From NCBI GenBank assembly GCA_963749905.1, contig CAVVOF010000003.1, forward strand, positions 62,001-126,000: 64,000 nucleotides of DNA. Reading direction: 5' to 3'. Source of the DNA: UBA10649 sp963749905 (GTDB lineage: Bacteria; Actinomycetota; Actinomycetes; S36-B12). This document shows positions 53,907 to 63,481 of the stretch, in pieces. The position numbers and the translations under genes were made by a program. Below the pieces are notes generated by a model. That model saw only the letters and a list, made by a program, of their open reading frames with translations, was not told the origin of the DNA and did no database searches. Numbering within the stretch: position 1 is the stretch's first letter; each line of letters begins with the position of its first letter.

Positions 53907-55951
53907 GGCGCCGGAACCTCGCACCAGAACGCGTACTCCGCCGGGTCCTGCTTCGGCACGATGGCCCACCCGCGAGTCGACTCACCGTCGATCGAGCCGG
54001 TCGGCCCCTCCCACAGCACCGAGCCGACGACTCGACCATCGACGCTGACCATGCCGACCGTCGCGCCGGTCGGGCAGGCAGCGGACGAGCGATCCACGAT
54101 GACCACCTGCTGATCCGACTCCCCCGGCAGAACGGCGACTCCGGTGGGGTCCACCTCGATCGAACCGCCAGGCACGCTGCCGCCCAGCAGCTCGGCCGCC
54201 AGGCCGACAGCGAAGGGGAACGGCCCTTGGGGCGCAAGGTCCTCCGCGAGCCACGGATCGACCTCCGCCGCCCCCTCGTAGCGCCACGGCGTCATCGTGC
54301 CCCCAGCTACCGTCGAGAACACCGGGCCATCCGCGAGGTCGGAGCCCAGGTCCGCTGACAGCTCCACGTCTTCGGTCGGTGTGCCCCCTGCTGCCGCGAG
54401 GATCGACGCGGCGATCTGGCCGGTGGACCGCGGCGCGTCGACGACCGTGCCAGTGGATTGGCCGGGCATCTTGACCACGAGAGGCACGTGCGCCACCTCT
54501 GACCAGCGCTGCAGCTCCGTGTCGCCGACGCGCCGATCGGCCCGGTCCGTCATCGCGGCTCCGTGGTCGGCGGTGAACACGATCATGGTGTTGTCGAACT
54601 GCCCGGACTGCTTCAGTGCGTCGAGGATCTCCCCCAGCTGGCGGTCGGCGTCCTGCACGGACAGCGCCCACAGCCGGCGTTCGAGTCGCTTGAGCTCGTC
54701 CGTCGTGTAGGACTGGTTCGCCTCTGCACCCACCAAGTGAGCGCCCTCGACCACCGGCACGTCGGACGGGTAGATCCTGGCGCCATTCGCGTCCACCACC
54801 CACGGCGCGTGCGTGCGGATGGTGTGCCAGAAGGCGAAGAAGGGTCGATTCGGATCGGCCTGCTTCGCCTGTTCGATCCCGGCGACGATCGCGCCGTACG
54901 TGGACCCGTCCGCGTCGCTGCCGAACTCGTCACCCCCGGCCCAGAAGTCCCGCCACTTGCCGTCGAGCGAGGGGAACAGGCCCGAGAAGGGCTCGGCCAG
55001 CACGGTCTTGCCGGCGATGGCGGCGGTGTCGGCGGCGAAGCCGAGGTAGCGCTCGAGCGGACCCTGGTCGCCGGTGCCACTCGCTGCGCAGTCGGCCGAG
55101 TCGCAGTCGAAGGAGTAGATCGGCGACTTCATCACGATCGCGTACTCCGACGACAGACCCGGGATGATCCCGATCTGCGACCGCACCTCCTGCATGCGGT
55201 CCGAGCCTTCCGCCGCCACGTCCGAGATGCCACTGAGCATTGCGGGCACCGCGTAGTCCGTGTAGTTCGCCGCGCTGTACGCCTTCGTGTAGGTCGTGGC
55301 CTGTCCGGCGAGTTCGGCGAGGTTGGGCAGGGTCGGGCGCACCTGGCCGTCCTGGTCGAAGGCGGCTGGATACGACAGTTCATCCGCCACCACCCAGAGG
55401 ATGTTCGGGCGATCGTCGTCCGGCTCGAAAGCCACGCTCGAAGCCGTGACCTCCTGCCCGCCGGACAGCAGCGCGCCGACCAGCGGAATCATGGCCGCGA
55501 CGCCGGCGAAGGCGACCAGCACCGTGCCCATGGCGAACCGTCGGGCGAGCAGCGTGATGGCGGCAGCAACGAGCAGCCCGACGATCGGTCCCAGAACGGG
55601 CGCGCCCGCGAACAGGGTCAGGCTGAGCGCGTTGCCGACCAGGAACCACGTGACGACCAGCATGAGAAGACTTGCGGAGACGTCATACGCGGTCGGCCCG
55701 AGCCGCTTGTGCAGCAGGGACAGCAGCCCGAAGATCACGGCCCAGGCAACGACCAGGCCCAGGGCCAGCAGGACCACCCATGCCAGCGGCGACACCCCGT
55801 GGGCGGCGAAGAACACCTCGTTCTGGGCGATCTTCTCGTTGGCTGGGATGGCGACCGCGAGGATGCCGACGGCGATCAGCCAGGACGCGTTGTTGGCGGG
55901 GCTGACGTTGCTGCGGCTGCCAACCCGCCGTGCCACGGCATGAGTGGTCAC
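53900..55951 (-). CDS. Membrane sulfatase-fold (alkaline phosphatase superfamily) protein
   Basis: A 683-residue protein with five N-terminal helices, then an extracellular hydrolase domain of the sulfatase/phosphoglycerol transferase type. Metal-site motifs are NILWVVADELSYPAAF, TIRTHAPWV and VFTADHGAAMTD. The nucleophile region reads YTDYAVPAMLSG, so Thr or Ser rather than the sulfatase formylglycine Cys-x-Pro-x-Arg. This points to transfer or hydrolysis of a phospho group on a surface polymer. GTG 55951 overlaps the methyltransferase stop as GTGA. Confidence 0.85.
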   Translation of the reverse strand: MTTHAVARRVGSRSNVSPANNASWLIAVGILAVAIPANEKIAQNEVFFAAHGVSPLAWVVLLALGLVVAWAVIFGLLSLLHKRLGPTAYDVSASLLMLVVTWFLVGNALSLTLFAGAPVLGPIVGLLVAAAITLLARRFAMGTVLVAFAGVAAMIPLVGALLSGGQEVTASSVAFEPDDDRPNILWVVADELSYPAAFDQDGQVRPTLPNLAELAGQATTYTKAYSAANYTDYAVPAMLSGISDVAAEGSDRMQEVRSQIGIIPGLSSEYAIVMKSPIYSFDCDSADCAASGTGDQGPLERYLGFAADTAAIAGKTVLAEPFSGLFPSLDGKWRDFWAGGDEFGSDADGSTYGAIVAGIEQAKQADPNRPFFAFWHTIRTHAPWVVDANGARIYPSDVPVVEGAHLVGAEANQSYTTDELKRLERRLWALSVQDADRQLGEILDALKQSGQFDNTMIVFTADHGAAMTDRADRRVGDTELQRWSEVAHVPLVVKMPGQSTGTVVDAPRSTGQIAASILAAAGGTPTEDVELSADLGSDLADGPVFSTVAGGTMTPWRYEGAAEVDPWLAEDLAPQGPFPFAVGLAAELLGGSVPGGSIEVDPTGVAVLPGESDQQVVIVDRSSAACPTGATVGMVSVDGRVVGSVLWEGPTGSIDGESTRGWAIVPKQDPAEYAFWCEVPAPQ

Positions 55952-57399
55952 GCGCTGTCCAGCAGGTCCCATGCGTCTACGACGACCCGGGTGGGCGACG
56001 AGGTTCCCGCCACCTCTACGTTGCGGTAGCGCCGACGCAGGGCCGACAGCAGCGCGTCGGTGGAGTACTCGCCTGACCAGTTCGGGATCTGGCCGATCAG
56101 GAGCCTGACCTTCTCGTCGTCCTCCGTGGCGAACTCGACCTGCACCGGTGCCCCGAAGGCGGCGAGAGCGTCGACCGCGAGGGGCATCGGGGTGCCCTGG
56201 GTGATGACGACGTGGTGCAGCACCGCCTGGCAGATCACCACCGTCGGGCGGACTCGGTCCACGAAGCCCGCGAACTCGCGCCCGAGCAGGCCAGAAGCCG
56301 GGGTGAGGTTGGTGAGGTCGCCCAGGAGGGGCGTGACACGGGCGGCGAGCTCCGGCACCTGTGCTGCCCCCGCGTGGAGGACGTCGAGGGCGCCCGCGTC
56401 AGCGTCCATCACCAGCACCCGCGCGTCGGCGTGCCGAACCAGGTGTGTTGCCGTGAAGCCGTCATTGCCCCCGACATCCAGCACGAGTCCGGCGCGCCCC
56501 GGCTCTGCGGTCACGAACGCGGTGGCCATCGCTGACTTCCGCACAAGGTCGTCACTGCCGTAGTGCTCGCGCGTGCCGTAGTCGACCCAGGTGGTGCCGT
56601 GCCGGCCACCGCCCAGCCGACCCACCTGCTTGGCCAGTCGCTTGGTCAGAGAGAGCGTCGCATTGCGGGCCAGGTCCCGATTGCGACTGGCTTCGGCGCC
56701 GAACTTCGATTCGCTAGGGGCGTTCTTGGCGACGGGTCGGGTGGTCGCCTGCAGCAACGCGAGCGAAGGGCTGCGACGAAGGCCCTTCGGGAGCAGCTGC
56801 CGAGCCGCCTCGGAGCGGAGCCCTCGATGGCCGGACAGCGCCCATGCATCCGCTGCGGTGACCCGGTCGCCCGAGCCCACGGCGAGCGGATTGACGAAGT
56901 GCTCGATGAACTGGCGGGACGCATTCCAGGACGGATTGGGGCGCCAGCGCTCCACGGAACCGAGATCCACGAAGACCGGTCGCATGCCCCGGAACTGCAC
57001 GTTGAACGCCGACGCATCCTTCAGGTCGAGGTCAATGGCCAATAGGCGACGCCGGAGCTCCAGTGTCAGCATCGCGGCCGCGGAGAGCAGCGAGTTCGGC
57101 CACTCCCACGGATAGGTGACGACGTCGATGGGCGCGACGCGGAAGACCGTGGGCACGTCGGCCAGCGCCCGCCCAGCCACGTGAGCGAAGCCCGCCACGA
57201 CCTCGTCCGCCTCATCGCCGGAAACCTCGTCGAACTCCACCAGGAGTCCCTCAGCGGTCAGGTCCCCGTAGAGCGGGCTCGAACGCAGGTGGCGCAGGGC
57301 GTCGGCCGACGCGGGTCGGGCAATGCGGAACCAGGTGCCCTGATGAAGGAAGGCCGCGTTCTCGGGGTCCCGAAAACTGGCCGAACTGCCCGGCGCCAA
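55948..57399 (-). CDS. NoeA-like SAM methyltransferase with kinase-like N-terminal region
   Basis: A 483-residue two-part protein. The N-terminal part contains PWEWPNSLLSAAAMLTLEL and LKDASAFNVQFRGMRPVFVDLGSVE, recalling kinase-fold modules in surface-glycan methyltransferases. The C-terminal part is a class I methyltransferase with VLDVGGNDGFTATHLVRHADARVL split by the usual loops. It likely methylates a cell-surface glycan or its carrier. The start is TTG 57399 just after the upstream stop; no better start is seen. It is the middle gene of a three-gene operon. Confidence 0.8.
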   Translation of the reverse strand: MAPGSSASFRDPENAAFLHQGTWFRIARPASADALRHLRSSPLYGDLTAEGLLVEFDEVSGDEADEVVAGFAHVAGRALADVPTVFRVAPIDVVTYPWEWPNSLLSAAAMLTLELRRRLLAIDLDLKDASAFNVQFRGMRPVFVDLGSVERWRPNPSWNASRQFIEHFVNPLAVGSGDRVTAADAWALSGHRGLRSEAARQLLPKGLRRSPSLALLQATTRPVAKNAPSESKFGAEASRNRDLARNATLSLTKRLAKQVGRLGGGRHGTTWVDYGTREHYGSDDLVRKSAMATAFVTAEPGRAGLVLDVGGNDGFTATHLVRHADARVLVMDADAGALDVLHAGAAQVPELAARVTPLLGDLTNLTPASGLLGREFAGFVDRVRPTVVICQAVLHHVVITQGTPMPLAVDALAAFGAPVQVEFATEDDEKVRLLIGQIPNWSGEYSTDALLSALRRRYRNVEVAGTSSPTRVVVDAWDLLDSA

Positions 57400-57401
57400 C
57401 G

Positions 57402-57575
57402 TCAGGCGTCAGGCGTTGACGACTCGGGCTCGGTGGCTGCCTCATCGAACTTGCGTCCACGCAGCTTGGCCACGTTGGAGCGAATGAAGAACCAGACGCC
57501 AGCCGCCCCACTGGCGATAGCCGCCAGGAGATACGACCCCGTACCGGCGTCGATGTACCCGACGAGTTCCAACAT
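57402..57575 (-). CDS. 57-residue membrane protein of the surface-glycan module
   Basis: A small protein with a GYIDAGTGSYLL motif followed by one helix (AAIASGAAGVWFFI) and a basic-acidic tail. Proteins with this DPGTGS-like motif are often found beside NoeA-like methyltransferases and sulfatase-fold proteins, as here. GAGGTG lies upstream of ATG 57575 and the stop is 3 bases before the methyltransferase start. Role unknown; probably anchors or assists the complex. Confidence 0.75.
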   Translation of the reverse strand: MLELVGYIDAGTGSYLLAAIASGAAGVWFFIRSNVAKLRGRKFDEAATEPESSTPDA

Positions 57576-57771
57576 GTTCACCTCACGTCCGAGCAATGTC
57601 CATGAAGGGTACCTCACGCCGTTGCCCGGTTCGGCCGCCGGAAGGGGTTCGGCATTTCGGGGTGGGTTGCCAGATTCGGGTGCCGTCGGCGCACGGGCGC
57701 GAGATAGTGGAGTCCTGCTGACGTTGTCCCTCGGACGACGGCGTCGATCGGATGAATGTGGAGGACGCAGG

Positions 57772-58323
57772 ATGCGCACGCTGAAGACGAAGCAGTTGAT
57801 CGCGGTCATCGCCGCGGCGGGACTCTCACTGGGCCTCGCCGCCTGCTCGTCCGACGAGGAGGCGTCGCCCGAGGCCTCCGCTTCGTCGTCAGCAAGTGCA
57901 GCCGCGCTCGACCCCTCAGCGTCGGCCGCGCCGATCGTCGCCGCAGGCGCCGCCGCCGACGCCTGCGCCGCGTACTTCGAACTCGACCTGCTCAACAGCG
58001 CCTACGCGGGCGGTGCGGTGGCCGATGGCGACCTGACCGAGGAGCAGGCCAAGGATCAGTTCAAGTCCTTGCTCAAGGAGATGGTGGTCCAGTCCAAGGC
58101 GGCCATTCAGGACGGCAGCGGGGACGCGAAGATGGCTGCCAACGCCACGCGGATGCGCAAGGTGGTCCGCAGCCTCACCAAGGACGAGGCGCTTTCCGAC
58201 CTGTCGACCAACAAGCAGACTCGGTTCGCGAAGTCGTCACTTCGCATGCAGAAGGCCTGTGACCGGGCCGGCTACCCGCTGCCGGACGACAACGTCACCG
58301 CACGCACCGCAGCCGGGATCTAG
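57772..58323 (+). CDS. Predicted lipoprotein of unknown function
   Basis: A 183-residue exported protein. The signal peptide ends with the lipobox LAAC (Cys at about 28), followed by an acidic Ser/Ala-rich linker (SSDEEASPEASASSSASAA) and a helical domain that starts ACAAYFELDLLNSAY. ATG 57772 has GGAGGACGCAGG upstream. The mature domain contains two Cys (about 65 and 166) that could pair. Nothing identifies a ligand. Confidence 0.8.
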   Translation: MRTLKTKQLIAVIAAAGLSLGLAACSSDEEASPEASASSSASAAALDPSASAAPIVAAGAAADACAAYFELDLLNSAYAGGAVADGDLTEEQAKDQFKSLLKEMVVQSKAAIQDGSGDAKMAANATRMRKVVRSLTKDEALSDLSTNKQTRFAKSSLRMQKACDRAGYPLPDDNVTARTAAGI

Positions 58324-58338
58324 GCGTCGGCAACCGGC

Positions 58339-58344
58339 TACGGA
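58339..58344 (+). promoter_or_regulatory. -10-like TACGGA for the thioesterase gene
   Basis: TACGGA (followed by T) ends 6 bases before GTG 58351; no ribosome site. Confidence 0.45.
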
Positions 58345-58350
58345 TCCCTC

Positions 58351-59221
58351 GTGACGGAGGACCTCTGGCAGACCCACTTCGCCGACCGGATGACCCTCCA
58401 CCAGGTCGATCGTGACATCTTCACGGGGCTATGCCACTCGGGTTCGCCGCTGCGCGCGTACGGCGGCCAGATCGCGGCCCAGTCGCTCATGGCGGCGGGC
58501 CGCACGGTCGACGATGCGGACCGCCGCGTCCACAGCCTGCACGGCTACTTCCTCCGACCCGGCCGGACCAAGGACTCGATCACGTACCTGGTAGATCGGC
58601 CTCGGGACGGTCGGTCGTTCTCCACCCGCATCGTCCGGGCCGTCCAGCACGGCGAAACGATCTTCATGATGACTGCGTCCTTCGCCGTCGAGGACGAGGG
58701 ACCGACGCATCAGTTCGCCAAGCCGGACGTGGAGACACCGGTTTCGGTCACGCAGATCCCGGTGCCTTTGCCGTCGTACCTGGAGGGCGGCAGTGCGCGC
58801 GAACTCGACTACCCCGACTCGCGCATCATCGCCCTTCGGATCATCGACGGCGATCATCCGGTGGAGTTGATCGACGGGCGGTACGAGCGGATGGCCTGGG
58901 TCAAGGTCGAGGAGGATCTCCCGGACGATCCGCTCATTCAGTCGTGCGCGCTGACCTACCTGTCCGACCTGACCATGGTGAGCACCGCGCTGGCACCGCA
59001 CTCCGCAGTGCTCCAGCGGCCGGACCTGATGCTCGCGTCGATCGACCATGCCATGTGGTTCCACTCACCCCTTGCGGGCCGATCGCTGGCTGCTGTTCGC
59101 GCAGGACACGCCGGTCGCCGCAGGCGGGCACGGGCTCGCTCGAGGGCTGTTCTTCGACGAGTCCGGCGACCTGGTGGCGTCGGTGGTGCAGGAGTCGCTC
59201 ATGAGGACCCGGCGAGGTTGA
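58351..59221 (+). CDS. tesB: TesB-type acyl-CoA thioesterase II, frameshift near the C-terminus
   Basis: A double-hotdog thioesterase (about 290 residues when repaired). FTGLCHSGSPLRAYGGQIAAQSL, VHSLHGYFLRPG, FSTRIVRAVQHG and ALTYLSDLTMV are family blocks. The second active-site stretch IDHAMWFHSPL is followed by a frame change near 59080; removing one T gives LRADRWLLFAQDTP and continues to ASVVQESLMR, ending at 59221. As written, the frame runs on to 59247 in unrelated sequence. GTG 58351 is set by the -10 spacing. Confidence 0.9.
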
Positions 59222-59230
59222 CCGCGACAG

Positions 59231-60147
59231 CTACAGCGTCTCGGTGAACACCTGGTAGATGCTGTAGGCCGCGGGCCCGAGGATGATGATGAAGAGGGCG
59301 GGCAGCAGGCACAGCATCAGCGGCATGAGGATCTTGACGGGCAGTTTCTGCGCCAATTCGCGGGCTCGCGCATAGCGCTTGGCGCGCATCTCCTTGGCCT
59401 GCTCGCGCAGCACGGTCGCCACCGGGACACCGATCTTGTCCACCTGCAGCATGGCGGAAACGAAACGGCGGACGTCCTCAGCGCGAGTGCGACCGCCGAG
59501 CGCGGACAGCGCCTCCGCGCGAGAGCGACCCAGCTGCATCTCCTTGAGCGCGACCCCGAACTCCTCGGCCACCGGCCCCGTCTGGTTGTCGGCCACCTGG
59601 CTCATCGCCGCCTGGAAGCTCAGCCCCGACTCCACGCACAGGTTCAGCATGTCGAGGGCGTCCGGCAGTTTCCTCTCCATGACCTCGTCACGCTTGAGGC
59701 CCTGGTTGTAGATGAGAGATCTCGGGCAGGAAGCAGCCCGAAGACGCCGAACGCGGGGACCGCCAGCCACCAGATGCCGCCCTCGAGAACCAGGGCGATC
59801 AGGAAGCCGAGGATCAGGCCACCGATGAGGTAGAGGACCTTGCGGATGATGATGTCCTCGGCGAACGAGGGGTCGTTCTGGCCGGCGTACAGCGCGTTGC
59901 GCTCGATGCGCGCCCGTTGCTTCTTCGTCGTCAGCGCCGTGCCGATCCCGAGCAGGAAGCTGTGCGTCAGTGACTCCTGGCGCTTTGCCGCGGCGAGCGC
60001 GCCATGCACGTCGTTTGACGCATACCCACGGACCATCGCCAGGGAACGGCGCTTGGCGGCCTGTTCGCGACGCTGCATCAGGAGCCAGCCGAGGTAGACG
60101 ATGACGATGAAGACCAGGAACGACGCCAGGAACGGGATGATCGCCAT
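59231..60147 (-). pseudogene. tadC: TadC, type II secretion F-domain protein of the Tad pilus, one frameshift
   Basis: The N-terminal part (ATG 60147) has one helix, then a basic region ending FGLLPARDL. The frame breaks at about 59719-59722 (AGATCT) and resumes as LIYNQGLKRDEVMERKLPDALDMLNLCVESGLSFQAAM, the conserved T2SSF domain, finishing with three helices and TETL. One missing base explains the break. TadC pairs with TadB as the inner-membrane platform of the Tad (Flp) pilus. The gene ends 9 bases from the convergent thioesterase stop. Confidence 0.85.
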
Positions 60148-60149
60148 GA

Positions 60150-60915
60150 CTAGACCTCGATCTTCGCGAGTCGACGGATCCAGAGGAAGCCCGCGATGAA
60201 GAGGACCCCGATGAGGATGAGCAATCCCATGCCGATCGTCGTGGTCCAGAAGAACTGCACGTACTCGCGGTTCGCTACCAGCATGTACAGGAAGAGCCCG
60301 GCTGGCAGGGCCGCGAGGACCCAGCCCGAGAGCCGCCCCTCTGCCGAGAGGGTCTTCACCTCACGGCGCAGTTCGAAGCGGCTCTTCACCGTCGCCGCGG
60401 CAGTGTCAAGGATGTTCGACAGGTTGCCGCCGACCTCACGCTGGATCGCGAGCGCGGTGACGGTCCAGCGCAGGTCCTCGCTCTGCATGCGATCCGATGC
60501 TCGCAGCAGGGCAGCCTCGATGGGCGCACCCATCTGGACCTCGCTCAAGGCGCGGCGCATCTGTCGACCGACCTCGCCTTGTCCCTCTGATCGCTGCCGA
60601 GTCCAGGGCCTGCTGGAAGCTCAGTCCGGCACGCAGTGAACTGGCCATGAGCATGAGGAAGTCGGGGAGTTCCTCCTCGAACTGCTTGCGGCGTTGCGCC
60701 TCTCTCGACGACAGCCACATGCCAGTGACCAGCCAGCCGACCACGGCGCCGATGATCAGGCCGACCCAGATGTTGCCGAGCAGCAGGCCGATGATGATCG
60801 CCAGTACGAGGATCGACGAGCGACGCGGATGATGATCCACAGGGCGACGCTGATCGCCGAGCTCTGCGTTCTCGAGCCGGGAGTCGATCTTCGGGTACCA
60901 GGACTTCGTAGACAT
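60150..60915 (-). pseudogene. tadB: TadB, type II secretion F-domain protein, one frameshift, probably fused to the VWA protein
   Basis: From ATG 60915 comes STKSWYPKIDSRLENAEL, two helices (ILVLAIIIGLLLGNIWVGL), then the T2SSF block ELPDFLMLMASSLRAGLSFQQALDSAA. The frame breaks at about 60589-60592 (TGATCG) and continues EGQGEVGRQMRRALSEVQMGAP to the last helices and LAKIEV. Upstream of 60915 the same frame stays open into the VWA gene (VERPGLDEGGLVAGIDRW), so this is likely the second half of a VWA-TadB fusion. It stops 2 bases before the tadC start. Confidence 0.82.
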
Positions 60916-60949
60916 CCAACGGTCGATGCCGGCGACCAGGCCCCCCTCA

Positions 60950-62116
60950 TCAAGGCCGGGCCGCTCGACCCAACTCGCCGGTCGTGATCACCGAGGAGTA
61001 CCAGAGGACCTGACGCACCCGCAGTCGCGACCGCTGCTGACGACGGTACGAGGCGATCGCAAGGGCAGCGATGACGATGATGAGAGCGACCAAGAGGGCG
61101 TAGATCCACGGGGCGACCGGATCAGCGGCGCGCTCCACGGCTGCCGCCTGGTCCTCCGCGGTCACCCCGTCGCCGATGGGGACGGTGGCGGTGGGCCCGC
61201 CCGTTCCGGCAAGATCGGCGGTCTTCGGCAGTTGCGAAGTCCCCGTGAAGTCCGTTCCATCCACTCCCACGGTCACGATGGCGAACTTGCCGCTCGCGTC
61301 CACCTCCTCCGGGAACTCGGCGGTGACGGCGACCTTCCCGCCGAAGCTGCCAGTTGCCTCGTCGAAAGCCTGATTCAGGCCGGTGACGTCGGTGGCGAGC
61401 AGGAACTGCCCGCCGGTAGGTGTCGAGATGCCCCGCAGGAGCTCCGCGTGCTCGGTCGTGGGCGTCAGCGCGACGATGTCGACGGCCACCCCCTTCAGCT
61501 CTGCCGCCGCGGTGACATCGGCATCGGTAGCCGCCGAGACGGTGTCGCCGCCGTCACTCAGGACTAGGAGCCGGGCGCCCGAATCACCGTCGGCCAGGTC
61601 GATGCCCTCGATGATGCCGTCGAACAGCGCCGTCCTCCGACCCGCTTCGAGGTCGTCGATGGCCGCGATCACGGCCGCCTTGTCGGTCGTGGGGATCACG
61701 TCGACCGTCACCGTGTCGTTGAAGCTGACCAAGCCGATCCGCACGTCGTCGGGGAGGCCGCGCACGTAGTTGACAGCCGCCTCCTTGGCCGCGGCGAGTC
61801 GTGGGCCTCGCATCGACCCACTCACGTCGAGGACGAGGATCGCCTCCTTCGGGGCGTTGTCCTCCACGACGGCCGTCGCCTGGGACGGCACCTCGACGCC
61901 GGAGACGACGACGCTCGAACTCAGGTCCGCGTCCGGGGATGCAGCGACGGTCGGGTCCAAGTAGACGAGGAACTCCACCGTCCGCCCGTCCTGCGCGGTC
62001 ACCTGCACCGACTTGGACTCGGCCGCGCTCGCAGCGGGAGCCAACGTGAAGGCAGCGACCAGCACGGCCATGACTGCCACCAGGCTCGCCGCCACGGAAC
62101 GGAAGCGGAGCATCAT
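60950..62116 (-). CDS. VWA-domain protein, N-terminal half of a probable VWA-TadB fusion
   Basis: About 388 residues: a signal peptide (to about residue 30, ending ASAAE), a von Willebrand A domain with MIDAS motif LDVSGSM, RIGLVSFNDTV and LVLSDGGDT, an immunoglobulin-like region and a C-terminal helix (WIYALLVALIIVIAALAI). After RLRVRQVL the frame ends at 60950 with a short unlike tail; the alternate frame reads VERPGLDEGG into tadB, so one extra base near 60975 separates the halves. ATG 62116 has GGGGGAA upstream and overlaps the repaired cpaF stop (ATGA). Confidence 0.85.
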   Translation of the reverse strand: MMLRFRSVAASLVAVMAVLVAAFTLAPAASAAESKSVQVTAQDGRTVEFLVYLDPTVAASPDADLSSSVVVSGVEVPSQATAVVEDNAPKEAILVLDVSGSMRGPRLAAAKEAAVNYVRGLPDDVRIGLVSFNDTVTVDVIPTTDKAAVIAAIDDLEAGRRTALFDGIIEGIDLADGDSGARLLVLSDGGDTVSAATDADVTAAAELKGVAVDIVALTPTTEHAELLRGISTPTGGQFLLATDVTGLNQAFDEATGSFGGKVAVTAEFPEEVDASGKFAIVTVGVDGTDFTGTSQLPKTADLAGTGGPTATVPIGDGVTAEDQAAAVERAADPVAPWIYALLVALIIVIAALAIASYRRQQRSRLRVRQVLWYSSVITTGELGRAARP

Positions 62117-63472
62117 TTCCCCCACTGCACCCGGAAGTACTCGGAGGACAGCTCCACGCCGTTGTCCTTCAGCTTGTCGGTGAAGTTGGGCGTGATGCCG
62201 GTGGCGACCAGCTTGCCGAGCGCCCCGCCCTCATCCTTGCACGTTGTAGTCGAAGGCGAACAGGTCCTGCATGAGGATGGTGTCGCCCTCCATGCCGGTG
62301 ATCTCCGCGATGTTCGTCACGTGCCGGGAGCCGTCACGGAGCCGGGCGATCTGCACGACCACGTTGATGGCCGACGCGATCTGCTCACGGATGACGCGCA
62401 CCGGCAGGTCCATCCCCGCCATCATGACCATGGTCTCGATGCGGCTGAGCGCATCGCGGGCGGTGTTGGCATGCACCGTGCTCAGCGAACCGTCGTGGCC
62501 GGTGTTCATGGCCTGCATCATGTCGAGGGCCGCAGAGTCACGGACCTCGCCGACGATGATCCGGTCGGGGCGCATACGCAGGGAGTTGCGGACGAGGTCG
62601 CGAATGGTGATCTGGCCCTGTCCCTCCACGTTCGAGGGGCGCGACTCCATGCGCAGCACGTGCGGCTGGCCCAGTTGGAGCTCGGCGGCGTCCTCCACGG
62701 TGATGATGCGCTCGTCGTCGGGGATGAAGGACGACAGCACGTTCAGGGTCGTGGTCTTGCCGGAGCCGGTACCACCGCTGATGAGCATGTTGAGGCGCCC
62801 GCGCACGCAGGCGTCGAGGACCTCGGCCGACGAGCGCGTGAGCGTGCCGATGGTGACGAGGTCCTTGACGGTGAACGGGTCCTTGGAGAACTTTCGGATG
62901 GTCAGCGAGCAGCCGTCGAGGGCGATCGGCGGGAGTACGGCGTTGACGCGGCTGCCGTCAGGGAGGCGGGCGTCGACCATCGGGCTGGCCTCGTCGACTC
63001 GCCTGCCGACGCGGGACACGATGCGGTCGATGGTCCGCCGCAGGTGCTCCTCGCTGCTGAAGCGAAGATCCGTCTGGAACAGCCGGCCACCCTTCTCGAT
63101 GAAGATCGAGTCGGCTCGGTTGACCATGATCTCGGTGATGTCCGGGTCGCGAAGCAACGGCTCGAGCGGCCCGTTGCCGAGGATGTCGTCGATGATCTCC
63201 TGCGTGATGCGGGCGCGATCGCCCGTCGACAGCGGCTTCTTCGACTTCGCCAGCACGACCTGGATCGCGTTGAAGACGTTCTCCTCGAGGAGCCGCTGCT
63301 CCATCTGCCCCGCGTAGGCCTGCTGGCCGAGGGACTGGAGGAGGTTCTCGTGGACGTCATGCTTGAGCTGGGCGTACTCATCCTGCTGGATGCCCACTCC
63401 CGCGCGCGCAGGCGTCGTCGCGGCGACGCTGCGCGGCACACCCGCCTGGTTCAGGCGCTCAGCAAGACCCAT
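62113..63472 (-). CDS. cpaF: CpaF/TadA-type secretion ATPase, frameshift near the C-terminus
   Basis: About 450 residues; hexameric ATPase that powers Tad pilus assembly. The N-terminal domain contains LGNGPLEPLLRDPDITEIMVN, and the motor has Walker A GGTGSGKTTTLNVL, ITVEDAAELQL, the His-box VHANTARDALSRIETM and RPDRIIVGEVRD. As written it stops at 62231 after DYNVQG; skipping one G near 62237 gives EGGALGKLVATGITPNF and a stop at 62113 that overlaps the VWA start. ATG 63472 begins GLAERLNQAG. Confidence 0.92.
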
Positions 63473-63481
63473 GATCAGTGC

